From positions 1,426,001 through 1,490,000 of the forward strand of contig JAXGLO010000001.1 in the NCBI GenBank assembly GCA_040769125.1: a stretch of DNA of 64,000 nucleotides, read 5' to 3'. A model generated the notes under the pieces. That model made no database searches and was not told the origin of the DNA. It saw only the letters and a program-made list of their open reading frames with translations. The position numbers were made by a program, and so were the translations under genes. Position 1 is the first letter of the stretch; each line of letters opens with the position of its first letter. Below, one piece after another: positions 9,225 through 19,671 of the stretch. This stretch comes from CAIXSE01 sp040769125 (GTDB taxonomy: Bacteria > Actinomycetota > Thermoleophilia > UBA2241).

Positions 9225-9743
9225 TCAGCGGATCCGGCGGCCGAAGTCGACTGAGTACATCGCCACGCCGGACACATTCCTGAGAGAGCCGCCGGCGCAG
9301 CCGATGCCCACATCGCGCCAGCGCGCCCTCAGGATCACCGCCCGATGGCCCGACGACTTCATCCAGGTCCTGAACACCGCCCGTGGCGTCCCCACCGCGC
9401 CTTTGCCCCAGCCGATGACCTCACCCACCGACCACGACCTGCAGCCGGTGCGGCTGTACCCGGCGCGCGCCAGACGCGTCCCCAGGCTCGCGCCCTTCCA
9501 CGAGGTGTGGGCGATGTAGTCACGCGAGAGCATCTCGCGAGAGTGCGCCAGCGCCGCCCGATCGAGAGCCTTCTGGAGGCGTACGGGCGCCAGGCCGCGT
9601 GAGGTGCGCGCCTTGTTGATGAGCTTCAGCATAGCTCTCTCGTTGGCCGCACGATCGAGAGCGCGCGCAGAGCTCGGCAGCGCCGCAACCGAGACCGTCA
9701 GGAGCATGATCGCGACGAGCGCCGCAGGAATCAGCTTTCGCAT
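9225..9743 (-). CDS. Secreted CAP-domain (SCP/PR1-like) protein
   Basis: A 172-residue exported protein of the CAP superfamily. Residues 1-28 form a signal peptide (MRKLIPAALVAIMLLTVSVA, then an Ala-x-Ala type end near SARALD). The mature part shows the CAP pattern: ERAMLKLINKART near the start, LAHSREMLSRDYIAHTSW with the metal-site histidines, GEVIGWG, and a WMKSSGHRAVIL block. The exact role of bacterial CAP proteins is not known. The ATG has GGGGAGGA upstream. It lies alone between dinB and rsfS. Confidence 0.85.
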   Translation of the reverse strand: MRKLIPAALVAIMLLTVSVAALPSSARALDRAANERAMLKLINKARTSRGLAPVRLQKALDRAALAHSREMLSRDYIAHTSWKGASLGTRLARAGYSRTGCRSWSVGEVIGWGKGAVGTPRAVFRTWMKSSGHRAVILRARWRDVGIGCAGGSLRNVSGVAMYSVDFGRRIR

Positions 9744-9798
9744 GGAGTCCTCCCCTTCCTGGGGTCAGCCGTTCTAGCTCTGTTCGACGGAGGGCCGT

Positions 9799-10140
9799 TC
9801 AGGCCTCTGCGAGCGCCTCCAGCCGGGGCACATCGCCCCAGAGGCGGTCGAGACGGTAGTAGTCACGGGAGGCGGACGTGAACACATGCACGACGACGTC
9901 GATGTAGTCGAGGAGGATCCACTCGCCTTCCCGGTCGCCCTCGACTCGCGCGGGACGACGGGGACGCAGCTTCCCGCCGATCTCGTCGGCGATGGCTCTG
10001 GTGTGGCGCGGGTTGGCGCCCGTGACGATGACGAAATAATCAGTGTAGCCGACCGCCTCGTCCATGGACAGGATGACGATGTCCTCGCCCTTCTTGTCGG
10101 CGGCGAGCTGCGCGATGGCCTGCGCCAGATCCTCCGACAC
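9799..10140 (-). CDS. rsfS: RsfS, ribosomal silencing factor
   Basis: A 113-residue RsfS/YbeB/DUF143 protein that binds ribosomal protein uL14 and prevents subunit joining in poor conditions. Family blocks visible are DIVILSMDEAVGYTDYFVIV, the NPRHTRAIADEI helix, GEWILLDYIDVVVHVF and YYRLDRLWGD. The chosen start is GTG 10140; a weak GAGG lies about 12 bases upstream. It follows the LytR_C gene by about 20 bases and ends the nadD-yqeK-lytR-rsfS series that is conserved in Gram-positive lineages. Confidence 0.93.
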   Translation of the reverse strand: MSEDLAQAIAQLAADKKGEDIVILSMDEAVGYTDYFVIVTGANPRHTRAIADEIGGKLRPRRPARVEGDREGEWILLDYIDVVVHVFTSASRDYYRLDRLWGDVPRLEALAEA

Positions 10141-10160
10141 GGTGAGCTCTGCCTCGGTGA

Positions 10161-11321
10161 CTACGGCTGATCCTTTGCTGTGGGTTCGCTGAGCTTGAGG
10201 TCGGCGCCGACGATGACAACTACGCTCTTCGCGGGCACGTCTGTTCCGCTCAAGACGACGCCGCGGCCGAGTATAGCACGGATATCCTGGGCCACCGGCA
10301 ACGCGCGCTCCCCGGCGAGGATCTGCGTGTGACGGTACTTGAAGGTGGCGGCGTTGCCCACCGGCGCGAGATTCACGTCGAGACCCGCCAAGCGCCGGGC
10401 GACCGCACGGCCGGCGCCCACCTTCCCCGTCCCGTTGCGGACGATCACCGTATGCTCAGCCCGAAAGGCCGATGAGTTCCTCGTGACGTCCGCCATCACG
10501 GCCTCGGCGTCGGGCAGGAATGCGAACTGCCCCTCGGCGACGCGCGACTTGGACGGCAGGCGGTCGACCGTCGCGTCGCTCCCGACAAGCCCGGTCAGCA
10601 TCTCCTTCAGCAGCGGGCCGTCTGCCGGAACACCAGCCGCCAGGCGCGCCACGGCGGCGGCGGCTTCGCCGGCCGGGCGCGCGGCTGCAGCCGAGACGGC
10701 CGCGCGAACCAGGGCGGCCTGCAGGGTCGCGCCTGCAGCCTCTTTCGCGACGGCTGCCGCCAGCAGACCCTCGAGCTCGCCCGGCTGCAGCCGATCGTTC
10801 GACTTGAACCGGCGGGTCACACCGTCGGAGGTCACTGCTAGGGGTTTCTCCAGCACGAGCCGCAGTGGCTTGACGCCGGCGAGGTCCGTGAGAGCGCTCG
10901 CCGGTAACGAATACTGCGCATCGACCGGAACCCCGATGACTCGCTGCAGATCCTCACACAGCGTACCCGCCTCAACAGCATCGGCGGAGAAGACGTACTC
11001 GCCGTCGGAGCCCTCGAGAAGAAGCTCCGCAGGGATGGTGTAGGCGGAGCAGCGACCCGTGTCCGCGTTCCTGACCGCGAGCAGCGCCGCGACAGGCTCC
11101 TGCCGGCTCGAGCTGATCAGCGTGATCAGGACGAGCCGGCCGGCCGGGCCAGGGCCCTCCGAACCGCCCAGCAGGCGGGACGTCAGCTGCCACGCACCGA
11201 ACACGGCCGCAAAGGCCACGGCGGCCGCGAACCCGGCCAGCAGCCATGCCTGGCGCCTCTCGACAACCTCGCGACGCCTGCGGCGAAGGCGCTCGACACG
11301 GTAACCCCTACGCGCCGGCAT
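10161..11321 (-). CDS. LytR C-terminal domain membrane protein
   Basis: A 386-residue membrane-anchored protein. An arginine-rich cytoplasmic N-terminus is followed by a single membrane span at about residues 26-45. The middle part keeps the outline of an LCP (LytR-CpsA-Psr) core but lacks its usual arginine-rich catalytic blocks. The last 90 residues form a LytR_C domain: HTVIVRNGTGKVGAGRAVAR, then a paired block near KYRHTQILAG and VVVIVGADL. LCP proteins attach polymers to peptidoglycan; whether this one is catalytic is doubtful. The ATG at 11321 overlaps the yqeK stop by 14 bases. Confidence 0.7.
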   Translation of the reverse strand: MPARRGYRVERLRRRRREVVERRQAWLLAGFAAAVAFAAVFGAWQLTSRLLGGSEGPGPAGRLVLITLISSSRQEPVAALLAVRNADTGRCSAYTIPAELLLEGSDGEYVFSADAVEAGTLCEDLQRVIGVPVDAQYSLPASALTDLAGVKPLRLVLEKPLAVTSDGVTRRFKSNDRLQPGELEGLLAAAVAKEAAGATLQAALVRAAVSAAAARPAGEAAAAVARLAAGVPADGPLLKEMLTGLVGSDATVDRLPSKSRVAEGQFAFLPDAEAVMADVTRNSSAFRAEHTVIVRNGTGKVGAGRAVARRLAGLDVNLAPVGNAATFKYRHTQILAGERALPVAQDIRAILGRGVVLSGTDVPAKSVVVIVGADLKLSEPTAKDQP

Positions 11322-11871
11322 GAAACTCGTTATAGAGATCGAGGGCGGCGGCGGCCACGCCGCGGCCACGGCCGATCACGTTGAGCAGGCTGAGGCGTGC
11401 GGCGGCGGCCACGGCCCCGTCGAGCGAACCGCGGGCGAGCTCGCGCACCTCGCGCGCCTCCGGGAACTCCCGCCCAGGCTCGCAGAAGTCGGCCACATAG
11501 AGGCATTTCTCGAGAACGGTCATGCCGGGCGCGCCGACCGTATGCCGGGCAATGGCCCCGGCGATCGCGGCCGCCAGCCCCACGTCGGCCAGCTCAGCCG
11601 CGGCCACGGGGCCGTGCAGGAGGCCGACGGGCCGGCGCCGCTCGACCGGGCCGACTGCGATGCCGTAGGCGCAAGCCGCCTCCAGCATCTGCTCCGCGGT
11701 CAGCTCGCGGCAGTAGTCGTGGAGCAGGCCGGCAATCTCCGCGGCAGCAGGATCGCCGCCGAATCGCCGCGCCGCCGCCGCCGCCTCCGCCGCCACACGG
11801 CGCGAGTGGGCAAGCCGTGCCCCGGAGAGGCGGGCTGCGGCCATGGCGTCGGCGGTGGCGGCGTCGATCAC
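11308..11871 (-). CDS. yqeK: YqeK-type HD-domain hydrolase (Ap4A hydrolase family)
   Basis: A 187-residue HD-domain protein placed directly after nadD, as yqeK is in Gram-positive genomes. The metal-binding pattern is seen as LAHSRRVAAEA, GLLHDYCRE (the HD pair), LLHGPVAA and ARHTVGAPGM, followed by LYVADFCEPGR. Family members hydrolyse diadenosine tetraphosphate symmetrically. The GTG at 11871 overlaps the nadD stop (GTGA). A longer open frame upstream is inside nadD and is not used. Confidence 0.86.
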   Translation of the reverse strand: MIDAATADAMAAARLSGARLAHSRRVAAEAAAAARRFGGDPAAAEIAGLLHDYCRELTAEQMLEAACAYGIAVGPVERRRPVGLLHGPVAAAELADVGLAAAIAGAIARHTVGAPGMTVLEKCLYVADFCEPGREFPEAREVRELARGSLDGAVAAAARLSLLNVIGRGRGVAAAALDLYNEFHAGA

Positions 11872-12476
11872 GGCCGCCGGTAGAGCCCCCGCTCCACCAC
11901 GAGCTCCTCGACTGCCTCCGGCACCAGGTAGCGAATCGGGCGGCCGGCAGCGACGCGCGCCCTCAGGCCGCTCGACGAGATGCCCAGCTGCGGGGCATCG
12001 AGAATCACCACCCGGTCCGCTCCCCACCGCTCCACCGCAGAACGGATGCGCGAGACCTCGTCGCCGGGCCGCAGCGCAACGGCGAGAGACGCCTGGCAGA
12101 GCACCTCCTCAGGGTCGCGCCACTCGTCGAGATCGAGCAGGGAGTCCGAACCGAGGATGAAGACGAGTCTCCGGCCAGGGAAGCGCCGGGAGACGGCGGC
12201 AAGCGTCTCATGGGTGTACACCAGTCCCTCGTCGATCTCGATGCCGGAAGCGACAAAGCGCGGGTCAGACTGCACGGCAAGCTCCGCCATCTCGAGCCTC
12301 ACGGACGCGGACGTGCGGCCCACGGAGTCCTTGTGCGGCGGCGCGGCGGCGGGCACGAAGAGCACGCGCTCGAGACCCAGCTCCTCGGCCGCCTCCGAGG
12401 CGATCGCCAGGTGGGCCAGATGCGGCGGATCGAAGCTGCCGCCGAGAACGCCGAGGCGCGGACCAGCCGCGGCCAT
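11868..12476 (-). CDS. nadD: NadD, nicotinate-nucleotide adenylyltransferase
   Basis: NadD adenylates nicotinate mononucleotide in NAD synthesis. The 202-residue protein has the nucleotidyltransferase signature GGSFDPPHLAHL at residues 12-23, the FILGSDSLLDLDEWRD block and a C-terminal ISSSGLRARVAAG signature. The ATG at 12476 begins only four bases after the proA stop, with GAGGG about nine bases upstream. A much longer open frame runs back through proA in another frame and is spurious. Confidence 0.95.
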   Translation of the reverse strand: MAAAGPRLGVLGGSFDPPHLAHLAIASEAAEELGLERVLFVPAAAPPHKDSVGRTSASVRLEMAELAVQSDPRFVASGIEIDEGLVYTHETLAAVSRRFPGRRLVFILGSDSLLDLDEWRDPEEVLCQASLAVALRPGDEVSRIRSAVERWGADRVVILDAPQLGISSSGLRARVAAGRPIRYLVPEAVEELVVERGLYRRP

Positions 12477-12480
12477 AGTG

Positions 12481-13728
12481 CTACCCTCGCACCTGACCGT
12501 CGCCCCAGAGCTCGTACTTGACACAGGTGAGCTCCTGCAGGGCGAGCGGCCCGCGCGCGTGCAGCTTCTGCGTGGAGATGCCCATCTCGGCGCCCAGATC
12601 GAACTCGGCCCCATCGGTGAAGCGTGTCGACGCGTTGACGTACACACAGGCGGCGTCGACCTCGGCGCTGAAGCGCCGTGCGGCCGCGAGATCCTCCGTG
12701 ACGATAGCCTCCGAGTGCTTGGTTCCGTACGTGGCGATATGCTCCAGCGCCTCGTCCAGGGAGTCGACCACCCGCACCGCCAGCTTGAGCGCCAGGAACT
12801 CGGTCTCGTAGTGGGTCTTGTTGGCGCGCTTGAGCGAGGAATCGCCCAGCAGCTCACCCGCCACTCGGTCGACGGCCAGTTCGACGCCCCGGCGCTTGAG
12901 CTCCTCTACTGCACGAGGCAGGAACGCCGGCGCCACGTCGCGGTGCACGAGGAGGGTCTCCGCCGCGTTACACACGCCAGGTCTCTGGCACTTGGCGTTG
13001 ACGATGATCGGCACCGCCTTGTCGATGTCGGCAGCGGCATCGATGTACACATGACAGTTGCCGCCCGCCGCATACACGACAGGCACCTTGCTGTTGTCGA
13101 GGAGATACGTCTTGAGCGCCTCTCCGCCCCTGGGGATCACGAGGTCGACGTACGCACGCTGCTTGATCAGCTCGTCGAGCTCGCGACGGTCGGGGGTGAG
13201 ATACGAAACCGCCTCACGGGGAAGCCCGCTCTCGATGAGGGCGCCCTGCACGGCCTCGGAGAGGATGCGGTTGGAGTGCGACGCGGCGCTGCCGCCGCGC
13301 AGGATCGCCGCATTGCCGGTCTTGAGACAGAGGCAGGCCGCGTCGACCGTGACGTTGGGCCGCGCCTCGTAGATGACGGCGACCACGCCGAGCGGGACGC
13401 GGACCTTGCGCAGCTCGATGCCGTTGTCGAGGCGCCAGCCGTCGACCAGCTGGCCGACAGGGTCCGGCAGGGCGGCCACGCCGCGCACGGCGGCCGCAAC
13501 ATCACTCAGCCGGTCCTCGTCGAGGAGCAGGCGGTCGACGAGGGCGTCCGCCAGCCGGTTCTCCCGCGCCAGGCGAACATCCTCCCGGTTTTCGGCCAGA
13601 ATCTCGTCGGTGCGCCTCTCCAGCGCGTCGGCGATGCTGTGCAGGGCTTCGTCCTTGCGCGCCCGGGAGAGCCCCGCGAGAGCGCGAGAGGCGACCTTGG
13701 CGCCAGCGCAGATCTTCTTGACAGTCAC
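12481..13728 (-). CDS. proA: ProA, gamma-glutamyl phosphate reductase
   Basis: ProA reduces gamma-glutamyl phosphate to the semialdehyde in proline synthesis. The 415-residue protein is complete, with the catalytic cysteine at residue 253 in QRPGVCNAAETLLVH, the NADPH-site block EARPNVTVDAACLCLKTGNA and the C-terminal GPLALQELTCVKYELWGDG. The GTG start overlaps the proB stop by four bases, matching the coupling expected for a kinase-reductase pair with an unstable intermediate. Confidence 0.97.
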   Translation of the reverse strand: MTVKKICAGAKVASRALAGLSRARKDEALHSIADALERRTDEILAENREDVRLARENRLADALVDRLLLDEDRLSDVAAAVRGVAALPDPVGQLVDGWRLDNGIELRKVRVPLGVVAVIYEARPNVTVDAACLCLKTGNAAILRGGSAASHSNRILSEAVQGALIESGLPREAVSYLTPDRRELDELIKQRAYVDLVIPRGGEALKTYLLDNSKVPVVYAAGGNCHVYIDAAADIDKAVPIIVNAKCQRPGVCNAAETLLVHRDVAPAFLPRAVEELKRRGVELAVDRVAGELLGDSSLKRANKTHYETEFLALKLAVRVVDSLDEALEHIATYGTKHSEAIVTEDLAAARRFSAEVDAACVYVNASTRFTDGAEFDLGAEMGISTQKLHARGPLALQELTCVKYELWGDGQVRG

Positions 13729-14831
13729 TCGACCTCCTCGCCGACCAGCACCAGGCTGTCCCGGTGCACGACCTCGTCCTGCAGATATGGGTTCGCAGCG
13801 CGCAGCTCGCTCGTATGCATACCGGCCACACGGCGTACGTCGCGAGCGCTCATGGTCGTCAGACCACGGGCGACCTCGACCCCGTCGGCGCCCACGATCG
13901 CGACTGCATCACCGGCCGCGAAGCTGCCGTGCACGACCCGGATACCCACGGGCAGCAGGCTGCTCCCCCCCGACTCCAGCGCACGCACTGCGCCGGCGTC
14001 GACCTCAAGGGTACCACGCGGCGGCTTTGCGTAGCGCAGCCAGAGCTTGAACGCCGAAGTGCCGGAGGGCCGCGGGTCGATCCAGGTTCCAAGGCACTCC
14101 CCGGCGACGAGGGAGCTGAGCACTCCCGGCGTCGAGCCGTTGGCGATGATGGTGCGCACTTCAGCGGCGGTGGCCATCATGGCCGCGGCGACCTTGCCGC
14201 GCATTCCGCCGGCGCCGCGCCTCGAAGCGCCACCAACGTCGAAGGCGGCGAGCTCCTGCGGGCGCCTGATGCGCGTCACCAGGCGAGCCGAGGCATCCCG
14301 CCGCGGGTCGCCGGTGTAGAGGCCGTCCTGATCGGTGAGCAGCACCAGCGCCGAGGCGCGGAGCATGACAGCGACCTGGGCGGCGATGATGTCGTTGTCG
14401 CCGAAGCGGATCTCATCGGTGGCCGTCGTGTCGTTCTCATTGACGATCGGCACGATCCCCCAGCTCAACAGACGGCGTAGCGTGTTCCGCGCATTGACGT
14501 AGCTCGTGCGCCGCGAGAAGTCGTCGCTCGTGAGCAGCACCTGCGCCGCCGTGACCTCCTGATCGGCGAACAACCGCTCCCAGTGCGCGTAGAGGCGACC
14601 CTGCCCCACCGCCGACGCAGCCTGCAACTCCGGGACGAGCCGAGGACGCTCGGCGACGCCAAGCACGTGCTGCCCACAGGCGATCGCACCACTGGAGACG
14701 AGCACGACGCGCCGCCCAGCGTGCACGAGCCCCGCGATGTCGGCCGAGAGGCCGGAGAGCAGCCGTCGGCGCAACTGAAGATCGTCGTCGGTGACGCTGC
14801 TCGACCCGATCTTGACGATGATCGTCTTCAC
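13725..14831 (-). CDS. proB: ProB, glutamate 5-kinase with PUA domain
   Basis: ProB phosphorylates glutamate, the committed and usually proline-inhibited step of proline synthesis. The 368-residue protein has an amino-acid-kinase domain (VKIGSSSVTDDD at the start, VLVSSGAIACG, IVNENDT, FGDNDIIAAQVA, LLTDQDGLYTGDPR) and a C-terminal PUA domain from about residue 275 (GTLEVDAGAVRALES). The start is GTG 14831. It lies 34 bases after obg and overlaps proA. Confidence 0.96.
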   Translation of the reverse strand: MKTIIVKIGSSSVTDDDLQLRRRLLSGLSADIAGLVHAGRRVVLVSSGAIACGQHVLGVAERPRLVPELQAASAVGQGRLYAHWERLFADQEVTAAQVLLTSDDFSRRTSYVNARNTLRRLLSWGIVPIVNENDTTATDEIRFGDNDIIAAQVAVMLRASALVLLTDQDGLYTGDPRRDASARLVTRIRRPQELAAFDVGGASRRGAGGMRGKVAAAMMATAAEVRTIIANGSTPGVLSSLVAGECLGTWIDPRPSGTSAFKLWLRYAKPPRGTLEVDAGAVRALESGGSSLLPVGIRVVHGSFAAGDAVAIVGADGVEVARGLTTMSARDVRRVAGMHTSELRAANPYLQDEVVHRDSLVLVGEEVE

Positions 14832-14865
14832 ACGGTGATTCTAGCAAAGTGCCTGAACGGCGGCC

Positions 14866-16146
<1,281 letters not shown>

Positions 16147-16177
16147 GGCAGATCAGGCCGGCCGGGGCCGGCCCGCC

Positions 16178-16432
16178 TCAGGACTCGGGGATGACCGAGA
16201 TAAAGCGGCCGGTAGCCTTGTTGGTGAAGACCAGACGGCCGGTGGCCGTCGCAAAGATCGTATGGTCGACGCCGATGCCCGTGTTCTCGCCGGGGCGGAA
16301 CCTGGTGCCACGCTGGCGCACGATGATCGACCCGGCCGGCACGAGCTGGCCGGCGAACGCCTTGACGCCGAGGCGCTGGGCCGCTGAGTCGCGGCCGTTG
16401 CGGCTGCTGCCGCCAGCCTTCTTATGCGCCAC
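16178..16432 (-). CDS. rpmA: Ribosomal protein bL27
   Basis: An 84-residue bL27 of the large subunit. The N-terminus MAHKKAGGSSRNGRDS reaches the peptidyl transferase centre without the longer cleaved N-terminal extension known from Firmicutes. Conserved blocks are QRLGVKAFAGQLVPAGSIIV and RQRGTRFRPGENTGIGVDHT. It is 20 bases downstream of rplU in the rplU-rpmA-obg operon. Confidence 0.98.
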   Translation of the reverse strand: MAHKKAGGSSRNGRDSAAQRLGVKAFAGQLVPAGSIIVRQRGTRFRPGENTGIGVDHTIFATATGRLVFTNKATGRFISVIPES

Positions 16433-16452
16433 CCTGCTGCTCCTTCTCCTTC

Positions 16453-16773
16453 TTAGTTAAGGGTGATCGATTCGATCGTCAGCTTGCTGAGACGACTGCG
16501 ATGACCCTTCGTCTTCTTGAGCGTGGTCTTGGGCTTGTAGGTGAAGACCTTGATCTTGTCGCCGAGCAGATGCTCAGCCACGGTGGCCTTCACCTTGGCG
16601 GACGCGCTGACGTCGATGTCGGCGCCGGCTCCACGTACCGCCAGAGTGTCGAACGTGAGGCTCTCGCCCTCCTCGGCGTCGACACGGTCGACGACGATAC
16701 TGTCGCCTTCACTCACCTTGAACTGCTGCCCGCCGACGCGGATGACCACGTAGGCGATTTCGGACTTCGTCAT
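16453..16773 (-). CDS. rplU: Ribosomal protein bL21
   Basis: A 106-residue bL21 of the large subunit. The typical start AYVVIRVGGQQFKVSEGD and the basic end KKTKGHRSRLSKLTIESI are present; the first six residues form a short extra leader. The ATG has GGGGAG seven bases upstream. A promoter sits just in front, inside the end of the RNase E/G gene, so rplU-rpmA-obg can be transcribed apart from the upstream operon. Confidence 0.97.
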   Translation of the reverse strand: MTKSEIAYVVIRVGGQQFKVSEGDSIVVDRVDAEEGESLTFDTLAVRGAGADIDVSASAKVKATVAEHLLGDKIKVFTYKPKTTLKKTKGHRSRLSKLTIESITLN

Positions 16774-16802
16774 GTCAACTCCCCACAGGACACCGGCCGA
16801 GA

Positions 16803-16831
16803 ATACTAGCCAATTGCGGAGGCACCGTCAA
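16803..16831 (-). promoter_or_regulatory. rplU-rpmA-obg promoter
   Basis: The minus strand shows TTGACG (16826-16831), 17 bases, then TAGTAT (16803-16808). The -35 box overlaps the stop codon of the RNase E/G gene. The predicted leader to the rplU ATG is about 23 bases. Confidence 0.65.
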
Positions 16832-19671
16832 TTTGCCTGCCGCTTTACCACAATGGCCCGGGCGCCAGTGCGGGCAGTGCTGGTGATACACACCTTGCGA
16901 CGCTCTCCGAGGTACTGCCGGCCGCCTTCCACAATGACCATGTAGCCGTCGACGTAGCCGACAGCATCTCGGGGACTATAGGTGAGACTGAACTCAAGCT
17001 CCACCTCGATCTCCTGACCCTCGCTCACGGGAACGCGCTGCGCGAGAACTTGCGCCGGCGCACCCTCGGCGAGAATGCGGAAGGAGTCGATGGGGAGGCT
17101 GGAGGCGCCCTCGAAGATGACGCGCCGTCCGGTCTGCTTCTCGAGCCGCTTGAGGCGATCGCCGCTGAGGCGCTCCGCCACGCCGGCGTTGACCTCGATC
17201 AGCCACGCCTTGGCCTGGGAGCGGCGCGCGAGGCCGCGCAGACGCCGCTCCACGTTGAGGGCCACAGTCTCCTCACTCAGGACGCGCGCCTTGCCCTGAC
17301 ACGCCGGGCAGGTGCGGGTCATGATGCCGCGGGCGCCGTCGGTCGTGTTCTGCCGGGTCATCTCGACGAGCCCCAGCGGCGAGAGCTCGACGACGTAGGT
17401 CTTGGTGCGGTCGGTCTCCAGCTCGGCCTCGAGCGTGGCCAGCACCATCTCGCGATTCTTGACGTACGCCATGTCGATGAAGTCGATGATGATGATGCCG
17501 CCGATATCGCGCAGACGCAGTTGGCGCACTACCTCGCGAGCGGCCTCGAGATTGGTCTTGGTGATCGTATCCTCGAGGCCCTTGCCGCGCGTGAAGCGCC
17601 CGGAGTTGACGTCGATCACCGTCAGCGCCTCGGCATGGTCGATCACGAGATTGCCGCCGCTCGGCAGCGCCACACGGCGCTCGAGCGCCCGCGCGATCTG
17701 ATCCTCGATGCCGTGGGCCTCGAAGAGCGGCGCTGTGCCGTCGTAGAGCTGGACCCGCGACGCCAGCTCGGGAGCCTCCCTGTTGAGGAGGGCCAGGATC
17801 GCCCTGTGACGCTTGGCGTCATCGACGATCAGACTCTCACAGGTGTCGTTGAAGAGATCCCGGGCGGCCTCGATCGAGATGTCGACTTCCTTGTAAACGA
17901 GACCGGGTGCCTTGACGGTCTCCGCCTTCTTTTTGAGACGCGACCAGCGCCGCGAGAGAGAACGCATGTCGCGGCGCAGATCCTCGAGACCGTGGCCCTC
18001 GGCCAGCGTGCGGATGATGAGCCCCGCGTTCCTCGGCCTGAGCTGCTTGGAGATCTCGCGCAGCCGCTCCCGCTCGCTCCGCCTCAGCCGCCGAGACACG
18101 CCCACCCCACTGCCTCCCGGCACGTAGACGAGATAGCGGCCGGCGAGAGAGATCTTGGTGCTCAGCCGCGCCCCTTTGTGCCCCATCGGATCCTTGGTGA
18201 CCTGAACCAGGATCTCCTGCCCCGACTTGACTGCGTCGGCGATGCGCCGCGGGCGCTTCTCGGCGTCCGGCAGGACCACCTCGTCGACGTACAGGAACCC
18301 GTTCTTTTCGTGACCGAAGTTGACGAACGCAGCATCGATCCCGCCCATCACGCTCTCGACGCGTCCCTTGTAGAGATCGCCGAGGTACGACTTCCGCTCG
18401 GGGCGCTCGATGTAGATCTCGGCCAGCCGCCCGTCCTCCACGAGCGCGACACGCAGCTCCTGGCCGTCGTCGGAGACCAGCAGAATTCGTTGTACGGCCT
18501 CCTCCGCGACGATACCGAGGCGCTGCGGCGACGACGCCGGGACTCCGGCGCCGAACCCGCTCCCTTCGTCCTGGCGCACGATCGCCTTGGGCCGACGGCG
18601 GTCGCGCACGCGGGGACGCTCGTCACGAGCCGGCTTGGCGGGCGCGGCCTCAGCCGCCGGGGGTTCAGCCGCAGCCGACGCAGCCTCGTCGTCAGCTGGA
18701 GCAGTGTCAGCCCCCGCCCGGCGCGACCGCACCCTCCGCCGGGGTTTCGGAGCCGGCTCCTCACCTGGATCGACGTCCGGCTCCGAGGCGACAGGGCCCT
18801 CGGGCGCCGTCGCTGGTTCCTCCGCCACGGCGTCGGCCGGCGGGGATTCGAGGCGACGCTCACGCGCGCGGCGCCCCCCACGCGAGCCGCGCCGGCGGCG
18901 CTTGGTCTCCCGGCTCTCCGCGGCCTCACCGGAGGCCGGCGTCGCGTCTTCCACGGAATCCTCCCCGGTTTCCGACGCGGCCGCAGACGCCGCCACCTCT
19001 TGAGGAGTCACGCCCTCTGCGGGCGCGATCGGGGCGCCGTCCGGCTGCTCCGTGCCGGGCTCGGCAACGCCTGTCGGAGCCTCACCGACGGCGTTGTTCG
19101 ACGGGGCGGCGTTTCGGGACCTCCGGCGCTGGCCCCCGCGACGCGACGTCCCGGAGGCTTCGGCGGGCGCGACCGCCGCGGCTGCCGAAGCCGCGGCCGC
19201 AGGCTCCTCGGGCTCCGGTTCGGCCGGTTCAGCGGCATCTTCCATCTGGTGCTCGACCTCGACGTGCTCCGCATCGGCGGCCTTGCGTCGCCGCCGGCCG
19301 CCGCGGCTGCCGCGATGACTCCTGCGCCGCGTCTCGCTCCCGCCGGATTCCTCGTCCGGCCGCCCCTCTCCACCCTCGCTGGAGGGGCCGGCAGGCTCGA
19401 CGTCAGCAGACGCGATACGCGCCACAACCCCGGAACCGTCGGCCGACTCGACCGGCGCGTCGCCGACGCCCGCACCGCTCGGCGTCTCGGCGGCGTCAGA
19501 CCGCGATTTGCCCTTGCGGCGCCGGCCGCCGCGGCTGCCGCGCCGGCGGCGCGTCGTCATACCCTCGCCGGCGCCGCCCGCGGCTCCCGGCTCCGCCTGC
19601 TCTGAGGTCGACTCGCCTGCGGCGTCGGCCGTCGCCTCGTGGACGAGCTCGGCCTTCTTGACTCTCGTCAC
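16828..19671 (-). CDS. rne: Ribonuclease E/G with long charged N-terminal extension
   Basis: A 947-residue endoribonuclease that initiates mRNA decay and processes rRNA and tRNA precursors. About 395 N-terminal residues are low complexity, rich in Glu, Ala, Arg and Gly with several RRGSRGGRR clusters, as in actinobacterial RNase E. The catalytic core follows: S1 domain (GDLYKGRVESVMGGIDAAFV), 5'-sensor, DNase-I-like part with the metal aspartates in LTVIDVNSGRF and IIIIDFIDM, and the zinc-link CPAC. The GTG at 19671 overlaps the preceding stop (GTGA) with AAGGAG nine bases upstream, so a longer frame was not used. The C-terminal scaffold of the E. coli protein is absent. Confidence 0.92.
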   Translation of the reverse strand: MTRVKKAELVHEATADAAGESTSEQAEPGAAGGAGEGMTTRRRRGSRGGRRRKGKSRSDAAETPSGAGVGDAPVESADGSGVVARIASADVEPAGPSSEGGEGRPDEESGGSETRRRSHRGSRGGRRRRKAADAEHVEVEHQMEDAAEPAEPEPEEPAAAASAAAAVAPAEASGTSRRGGQRRRSRNAAPSNNAVGEAPTGVAEPGTEQPDGAPIAPAEGVTPQEVAASAAASETGEDSVEDATPASGEAAESRETKRRRRGSRGGRRARERRLESPPADAVAEEPATAPEGPVASEPDVDPGEEPAPKPRRRVRSRRAGADTAPADDEAASAAAEPPAAEAAPAKPARDERPRVRDRRRPKAIVRQDEGSGFGAGVPASSPQRLGIVAEEAVQRILLVSDDGQELRVALVEDGRLAEIYIERPERKSYLGDLYKGRVESVMGGIDAAFVNFGHEKNGFLYVDEVVLPDAEKRPRRIADAVKSGQEILVQVTKDPMGHKGARLSTKISLAGRYLVYVPGGSGVGVSRRLRRSERERLREISKQLRPRNAGLIIRTLAEGHGLEDLRRDMRSLSRRWSRLKKKAETVKAPGLVYKEVDISIEAARDLFNDTCESLIVDDAKRHRAILALLNREAPELASRVQLYDGTAPLFEAHGIEDQIARALERRVALPSGGNLVIDHAEALTVIDVNSGRFTRGKGLEDTITKTNLEAAREVVRQLRLRDIGGIIIIDFIDMAYVKNREMVLATLEAELETDRTKTYVVELSPLGLVEMTRQNTTDGARGIMTRTCPACQGKARVLSEETVALNVERRLRGLARRSQAKAWLIEVNAGVAERLSGDRLKRLEKQTGRRVIFEGASSLPIDSFRILAEGAPAQVLAQRVPVSEGQEIEVELEFSLTYSPRDAVGYVDGYMVIVEGGRQYLGERRKVCITSTARTGARAIVVKRQAN

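Noticed and set aside
17050..19605. Very long open frame (about 850 codons) on the plus strand opposite RNase E/G
   Set aside because: It mirrors codon bias of the minus-strand gene (third-position GC) and gives a low-complexity product without any family motif. The same holds for the long plus-strand frames at about 728-2410, 34818-37040, 54260-56461 and 57128-59209.
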